Assembly (NCBI GenBank): GCA_007922305.1 | Contig: ML677358.1 | Span: 17,905,327-17,969,326 of the forward strand | DNA: 64,000 bases | Origin: Dermatemys mawii | Lineage: Eukaryota > Chordata > Testudines > Dermatemydidae | Reading direction: 5' to 3' | Part shown: positions 58,504 through 64,000 of the stretch, one piece after another | How positions within the stretch are numbered: the stretch's first letter is position 1 | Layout: every line of letters begins with the position of its first letter | Notes under the pieces: generated by a model | Told to the model about the DNA's origin: nothing | The model's database searches: none | Seen by the model: only the letters and a program-made list of their open reading frames with translations | Position numbers and translations under genes: made by a program

Positions 58504-59989
58504 CACCTTTGCCATAGACAGCTGTCAGATAGAATCCACAATCTTGCTTGAACTCCAAACAAATCTCCAGATTCTATTACTATGTCCATTCCCCCATTTG
58601 TTCTTCATTCCACAGTCTGTTTAATAGCCCCCCTCTCCTTACCCAAACCTTCTCTAACCCAGCTTATTACATTCTTCAAGTTTGGTAACTTTTTTTAAAA
58701 AATATACTTCTTGACTTGGAAATTGTCCACCGTAACTTCCTTTTTAAAAAAATTTAAAAGTGCTCTGTATAATAGCCTTATAAACAACAGTTTCCTTTTA
58801 GGTGCAGCCTCTCAAAAGCTTCCAAACAAATCTCATTGTTTTACCAGTTTTGTTCTTTTCCTTCTGGTGTTTCTGATTTTCCTCTTGTGTTTCTAATTTC
58901 TTGTTTGTGCACTTGCTGTATCAATGTTGCCTTCAGTAGGCGATTATTTTAGAGTGAATGTCTGGTAACGAATTAGCTGGTGGGGTGAGCAATGGGCACT
59001 TTTTTATAGGTCCTGCAAGGTCAGTGACTTTTCAAAGATTTTTTAGTGAAATATGATGGATGGCAGGTTTGATGGGGAGCAGGAAAAAATGGGAAGGGAA
59101 TTCTGGGAAAAAGAATCTCCCTATGGATCCCCTCACATCATCCAGGCTGGTGTCCTGCTATGGAAAATGCTTTGAGACCTGATGCCCAAATCTGGCTTTT
59201 GCAGGGACCCACCAGATTCTGAGGAGTCCATGGTAGGCCAGGACCTTCCATTCTAATGATGACTTAAAAGGGAAGTTGCATTCCTGGTGATCTGAAAAGC
59301 AGGTTCTTCATTAAGTTTGAAAGAGGCATTTTATATTCATCATAATAGATTCTGCCACATCTTTATTTCCCAATAAAACTCTTTTGCTCCTCCAGTACTT
59401 GTGGCATGACTATGCCATATCTGACTCCGGGGACAGGACTCTGGAAGCTACTTTTTTACTTTTTTGGAGAATTGAAAATGTGTTTTACTTTATTTCAATA
59501 AACATAAATGCAGTGGACATAGGCTCTTTGTACAATTAACATGCTCTGAGGAGGGAAGCACACATGCTACTTGCATTAAAATACAAATTGTATACAGTTT
59601 ATTTTATTACACTTATTTCCCTTGCAATGGACAATCAATGGTTTAGAAATAATAATAATATCAATACAAACTAAAGGAGTCCCTTAAGTGCACCGCTAAG
59701 AGGCAATATATGCAAATGTAAAACGATCCTAGGGAACAATCCATTTGTGGTTGCAACATTAGACTGAGGGTTGTCTGTGAAGGTAGGTTTTTGTGGTCTA
59801 TTTTGCTACAGGTTTTGGAATCTGCTGACTAAGGTCTTGATGTTGCTCAGCTCTTCTGAACTGTACCTGATAGTGGACTTGAATGAGAGTTCATTCAAGT
59901 TTTTAGAAAACCTTGGTAATGTTGGATTTTATTTCTCAGTCTGTCTCATGAACAGATGAAAGTGATCTAACGTCAATGGCACATCTGCA
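58504..59989. other. No recognised feature
   Basis: About 1.5 kb, AT-rich. No exon or transposon recognised; short AAT run at 59650-59660. Confidence 0.35.
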
Positions 59990-60070
59990 AGAGCTGTTAA
60001 GCACCTAACCCCCACCGAAAGACAATGGGAGTTGGGTGCCTCAGTACTATTTGTGCTCGGGAAAATCTCT
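59990..60070. repeat. Short palindromic repeat fragment
   Basis: 'ttaagcacctaacccccacc' and 'gacaatgggagttgggtgcc' form the inverted halves of a small repeat of the 'gttaggtgcctaa' type. Confidence 0.45.
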
Positions 60071-60554
60071 TCCGGGAGCCCCACCATCCATATATTGCCT
60101 CCCCTATCCAGAGCTTCTTTCCACTTTTCATAGTCATCTAGATGGAAACAGAAGATCCGATGGCATTTCTTGCAAAGCCTCAGGAGATCTGGGGATCATG
60201 ATGAAGGCAGCCATCACACAAAATGCACTTCTGGTTGGTTGTTTTTTGGGGTTTTGTTTTGCGGGGGGGGGGGGGTTCAGTGGATTTTCTTGGGTTACTT
60301 CCCCATATGAGGAAGCCTAGGTACAAGCCAGGTGATAGCAATTACTCCACTTAAAAAAAATATTTTGTTTTCAACTACATGCACTGAAAAGGAAAGGAAA
60401 TGGTGGGAAGAGAAGAAATGCAAAGTAGTATTGTAAACATGCCATGGAATTCAGAACATCTCCGTATTTTTCTCTTTCAATAAATGTAAGCAAGAATAAA
60501 ATGTAGTGGAAAAAATATACTGGGTCAAAACTAGCTGCTCTGTACCTTCTGTGA
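60071..60554. other. No recognised feature; G-run
   Basis: A G-run lies at about 60261-60274; otherwise nothing recognised. Confidence 0.4.
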
Positions 60555-60655
60555 TTTCAATGGGACTATTTGTTGCTCAGCACCTCTGAAAGTCTGCTCA
60601 TTTATTTAGGTGTCTGTCTTTATGTATTTAGCTTTAGGCACCCACTCTGGGAACG
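60555..60655. repeat. Short palindromic repeat fragment
   Basis: 'gctcagcacctctgaaagtc' and 'agctttaggcacccactctg' fit fragments of the 'tgctcagcacc' and 'aggcaccca' repeats. Confidence 0.4.
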
Positions 60656-61189
60656 TTTTGGCTGACACATAACGTACCTGATGTTCCAAAGCAGGCCGAT
60701 GGAAGAGCTAGCAACAGAACTCAGGGTTTTCCATTTTTAGTTCTCTGCTTTTCCCGCCAAATCATGCTTTGTCTTGAAATCAAGTTCCATGTGGGATTGT
60801 GGTCAAGCTACGTCTAGGATTTTAACCAAGAAAAAGACGAGTGTGGATTCTCTCTCTTCTGTCTCTGTCTCTTTGCAGAGTTCAGTTTGTGCTGAATTGC
60901 CCTCTCTTGCCAGCCTCTGCCTTACACTGTCTGCACCCTTCACAGACTTCCATGACAACTAAGAGTTAGACTTTGAATACCTGTCACATCCAGTTTATGC
61001 TCTTCATTTGGTTTCTGCTATTTAGGCTTCATTTAGCTTTGATAATGAACACAACAGTCAGGTGCAAGATTTTAGGTCTCAGTTTTGATGAATTGTGCAC
61101 AATACACACTGAGCCGGCAGAGTGTTTACAACAATGCGTTACTCATTGTTACTTGAGCTCGGCAGCCTTGCCATAGAAATATGGCAGGT
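60656..61189. other. No recognised feature
   Basis: About 530 bp with no recognised repeat or exon. Confidence 0.35.
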
Positions 61190-61430
61190 TGCATGTCGTT
61201 TGTTTTTGCAGACAGCCTAAGGTAGCGTTATTAGTGCTTGCTTTTGGATTAAACTGCTGATATGTAATCCATGTAACCCACCAGATACCAGCGGTGAGTA
61301 TTTATTACTGTCTGCAACTTTTCAGGCACATTGGAGCCTGTGATAAAAATCACATTCTATGTATGCAGGTGCTGTGATTGACAGATGGAGCAGCCAATTA
61401 ATAGAACTGTGATTCAGTTCCTGGGGTGCA
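61190..61430. promoter_or_regulatory. Candidate conserved noncoding block with PBX/MEIS-type site
   Basis: Repeat-free. It contains TGATTGACAG at 61375-61384, an exact match to the PBX-MEIS/PREP decamer, followed 14 bases later by 'caattaatag' with a homeodomain core. Motif identity is seen; function is inferred. Confidence 0.35.
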
Positions 61431-61769
61431 GTACCACACCCCGAGTCCTTGGTAGCATGCCTTGTGAGACATGTTGTAATGTTCCGTGCTCTGGATTACA
61501 AAATTCCTCCCATGCTGTTGTGTCTGTGAAATATCTCTTTAGCTGAATGGCATTTGGGGAGAAAACTTCTCATCTCACTTAGACTAACTGAAGATACAGG
61601 GGTGACTCGGAGTAACATTTGGTCTCATGGGCTTTGCTCTTTGCCTTAAGGGTGTCTAGCCTTGTTTCGTGAACCCCTATTTCACAACTTTGTGAACAGT
61701 CAAATTCTTTGCCTTGCTACAGTCATGGCCAACCACAGTGCCAGTTTGGCTCAACTCTGTTAGCATTTT
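61431..61769. other. No recognised feature
   Basis: About 340 bp with no recognised repeat or exon. Confidence 0.35.
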
Positions 61770-62070
61770 AGTTTCCTTGTACTCTCCCTGTCTCTTCTGT
61801 TGTTTCTTGTCTTATACTCAGATAATAAATTCCTTTGGGATCAGAACTAGGGTGACCAGACAGCAAATGTGAAAAATTGGGACCGGGGTGGGGTGGGGCA
61901 ATAGGCTTCTATATAAGAAAAAGCCTCAAATATTGGGACTGTCCCTATAAAATCGGGACATCTGATCACTCTAACCAGAACCATCTTTTTGTTCTGTGTT
62001 TGTACAGCTCCTAGCACCCTGGGGTCCAGGGCCATGACGAGACCCTACGATAATGGAAATAATACGTAAT
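61770..62070 (+). mobile_element. MIR/L2-type SINE tail split by a MITE
   Basis: 'ataaattcctttgggatcag' on the left and 'catctttttgttctgtgttt', 'gtacagctcctagcaccctg' on the right join exactly when the MITE and one target copy are removed. Confidence 0.8.
61848..61973 (+). mobile_element. hAT-like palindromic MITE, family 'TAGGGTGACC', copy 4
   Basis: A 126 bp element starting TAGGGTGACCAGA and ending TCTGATCACTCTA. Flanks atcagaac (61840-61847) and accagaac (61974-61981) are an 8 bp target duplication with 7 matches. It sits inside a SINE tail, which confirms both boundaries. Confidence 0.95.
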
Positions 62071-62075
62071 CATCA

Positions 62076-62369
62076 TCACTGTAATAGCTCTTCACTGGGA
62101 ACTGGACGGAGATCAACACCTCATTTCACATATAGGCCAGTGAATTGCCAACAGAGGAAATGGACTTTTGTTCACAACTTACTGACCTTTACCAGTCTAA
62201 CACCTGTGACCAGGAGGCTAAAAGGCTCGCTCTCTGCTTGTCGACTGGGGGGGGGGTTGGGATTTTTTTGCCCCTCTGTAAACAAGTTAGATAAAAATCA
62301 GTGTTTTCGTTGTTTGAGTTTTAATTGAACACCTCCTCCCCCAAATTAATGAAAAAACATTTCTTGTGG
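62076..62369. other. No recognised feature; G-run
   Basis: A G-run lies at about 62248-62257. Nothing else recognised. Confidence 0.35.
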
Positions 62370-62565
62370 AAATGTCCAGCCCCACATGAAGCCACTTATG
62401 GCTGTAAATTTCTGACTAGCTATACCGCTGAGTTAGCCACACCCCCATTACCATTGAACCTGGCAGTAATGACCAAGTTCCAGATGAAAAGAATTAACGA
62501 GTTAATTACCATGTAATAATAGATTAATGACATGCACATGCATGCTCTATAGATTTCATGTATTT
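62370..62565. promoter_or_regulatory. Candidate conserved noncoding block
   Basis: Repeat-free with a tight cluster of TAAT cores: gaattaacgagttaattacc (62491-62510), then taataatagattaatgac, then 'atgcacatgcatgc'. It is not coding. Confidence 0.33.
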
Positions 62566-62911
62566 AGAGTGTTGTTATATGGTTATTTTTTTATCTTTAA
62601 AATAAATAAGTAGTGGTGGCAGTGGTGGTTGTTTTCCCTAAGAAGCATGCATAATTTTGCTCCACTGAAGTGAGTGTCATTGCACATGTTTGACTAAGAG
62701 ATGACTTCGGACCTACATGATACACTTCGAGAGAAAACAAGAGGATTACAGTGTGGAATGCACAGTGACCATTGCTAACTCAGGACAAAGAGAATGTTTT
62801 TTCAGAATCAGTCAGAGATAAACTAAGGGTTCACAAAGAAAGAAAATGGTACATTGTATAGCAAATTGCTGTCTGTCGTTCTAGGCCTTGATCTAGCAAA
62901 GAATTTAGGCC
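62566..62911. other. No recognised feature
   Basis: About 350 bp, nothing recognised beyond a GTG-rich run near 62610-62632. Confidence 0.35.
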
Positions 62912-63085
62912 CCATCAGCTCAGTACTTAAGCACATGCTTCACTTTGAACAGTCACCTCCTGAGGTCTCTTCCAGCCCTAATCTTCTATAATTCTGTGAT
63001 ATGCTTAAGGGCCATCAAAGACAATGGAACTACTCACATGCTTAAAGTTAAGCACAAGCTTAACGCCTTTATTGAATCAGGGCAC
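62912..63085. repeat. 'TAAGCACATGCTTAA' palindromic repeat with CR1 tail inside
   Basis: 'agtacttaagcacatgcttc' (from 62921) and 'cttaaagttaagcacaagct' (63040-63059) are inverted halves, ending 'ttgaatcagggcac'. A CR1 3' tail at 62953-63002 separates them. Confidence 0.7.
62953..63002 (+). mobile_element. CR1 3' tail, very short, nested
   Basis: 'cacctcctgaggtctcttcc' with 'agccctaatcttctataatt' and 'ctgtgat' is a plus-strand CR1 3' end of about 50 bp. Confidence 0.75.
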
Positions 63086-64000
63086 TAATATCTTAAAAAT
63101 GCTGCTTCTTCTAATTTAATAAACCATTTGCAACTTTAATTCAGTTAGTAGAGGCATCTGCACTCACCTAAAATATACAGACAAGGCTCAACCCTAATCT
63201 CCATCACTCCTTCCCCTCTAAATGTTGTGGGGATCAGCAACTGTCTAATTAAGAGTGATTTTACTATTTTTTTCAAAGATAAGATTATTCTGTTCCTACA
63301 AATCTCCTTCTGCCATTACTTGGGCTTCTGAAAACTCCCCTCCCCCTCAAATTGGTAATTTCTTTTTTTTAAACAGTACACATACAAATATTGCTATTTT
63401 AATTAGGAAGAAGCAAACAGAAGGGAAACGCTATAAGGGAATGCAAGTATGCCTGCTAGTCTTTGCATTTTAATTATTTATTGGAGTAAATAAAATTAAA
63501 TATTTTCATAGCAATCCAGAACAGGATCTGAAGTAATTACTTTGTCAAATTCATCAAAAACTCTCTCATCAAAATAAAAACCTTGATGTCATTGAATAAT
63601 TTATAATACAAATACACAGAAATCGTAAAGTATTATAAATAGAAAACTGCAGGGTAAGTGAACATGAATTAGTTAGGGGTTATGTTTCTGAAAGAGGCTG
63701 TCATAAGCTGTATAAATTTTTAATAAGCATTTTTGAGGCCTAATTTTAGTGCACAGTATAGATCAACAATTTTAGGAAACAACCAAAAAATGGTTATTTA
63801 AAAGCACATCTGCATAAGATACAAGCTGGATCATATGAGAAAGAAAAGCTCACAAAGAGGAGAGACTAAGGATGTTTGTGACTGAATGTCTATGGTTTAA
63901 TGTGAATCATTTGCCTAGCAGCAAATATATTAACTAACCTCATACCTGTTACCAATGAATTCCAAAATCCTGGGACCATAATGGGGCTACTAAAAACCCA
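63086..64000. other. No recognised feature
   Basis: About 915 bp of AT-rich sequence. No exon, RNA gene or repeat recognised. Confidence 0.35.

Overview
This window looks like noncoding nuclear DNA of a sauropsid, most probably a turtle. The evidence is the repeat content: many CR1 LINE fragments of at least three 3'-end types, MIR-like SINEs with tRNA-type heads and L2-like tails, and several palindromic hAT-like miniature transposons that I recognise as abundant in turtle genomes. The species cannot be told from the sequence. Repeat family assignments rest on memory of consensus sequences, not on a search.

I see no complete protein-coding gene. The longest open frames (up to 187 codons) lie inside transposons or cross repeat boundaries. 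The one candidate for a host exon is on the minus strand at about 8504-8582: a good splice acceptor, a short basic C-terminal reading frame, and about 1.1 kb of repeat-poor sequence ending near an AATAAA at 7451-7456. It is unidentified and weakly supported.

Layout. 1-8.6 kb: an old long repeat (540-1690), a hAT-like MITE, SINE copies and the candidate terminal exon with its 3'UTR. 8.6-14.3 kb: a TTTC microsatellite with an assembly gap, then a decayed near-full-length CR1 into which a second CR1 has inserted. 14.3-31 kb: scattered palindromic MITEs, SINEs, CR1 tails and a decayed minisatellite at 22.2 kb. 32-33.5 kb: a probable solo LTR, a CA microsatellite and a 740 bp palindromic DNA element side by side. 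34.5-38 kb: CR1 fragments. 38.8-64 kb: SINEs, a CR1 with a recognisable reverse transcriptase (46.8-47.9 kb) and several repeat-free AT-rich blocks rich in homeodomain-type cores, which are candidate conserved noncoding elements.

The clearest biology is the transposition record. Several insertions are nested so cleanly that the pre-insertion site and the 8 bp target duplication can be read directly. I found no previously undescribed system such as a novel operon, CRISPR array or RNA gene. The most testable leads are the candidate terminal exon, the candidate conserved blocks and the small palindromic MITE families.
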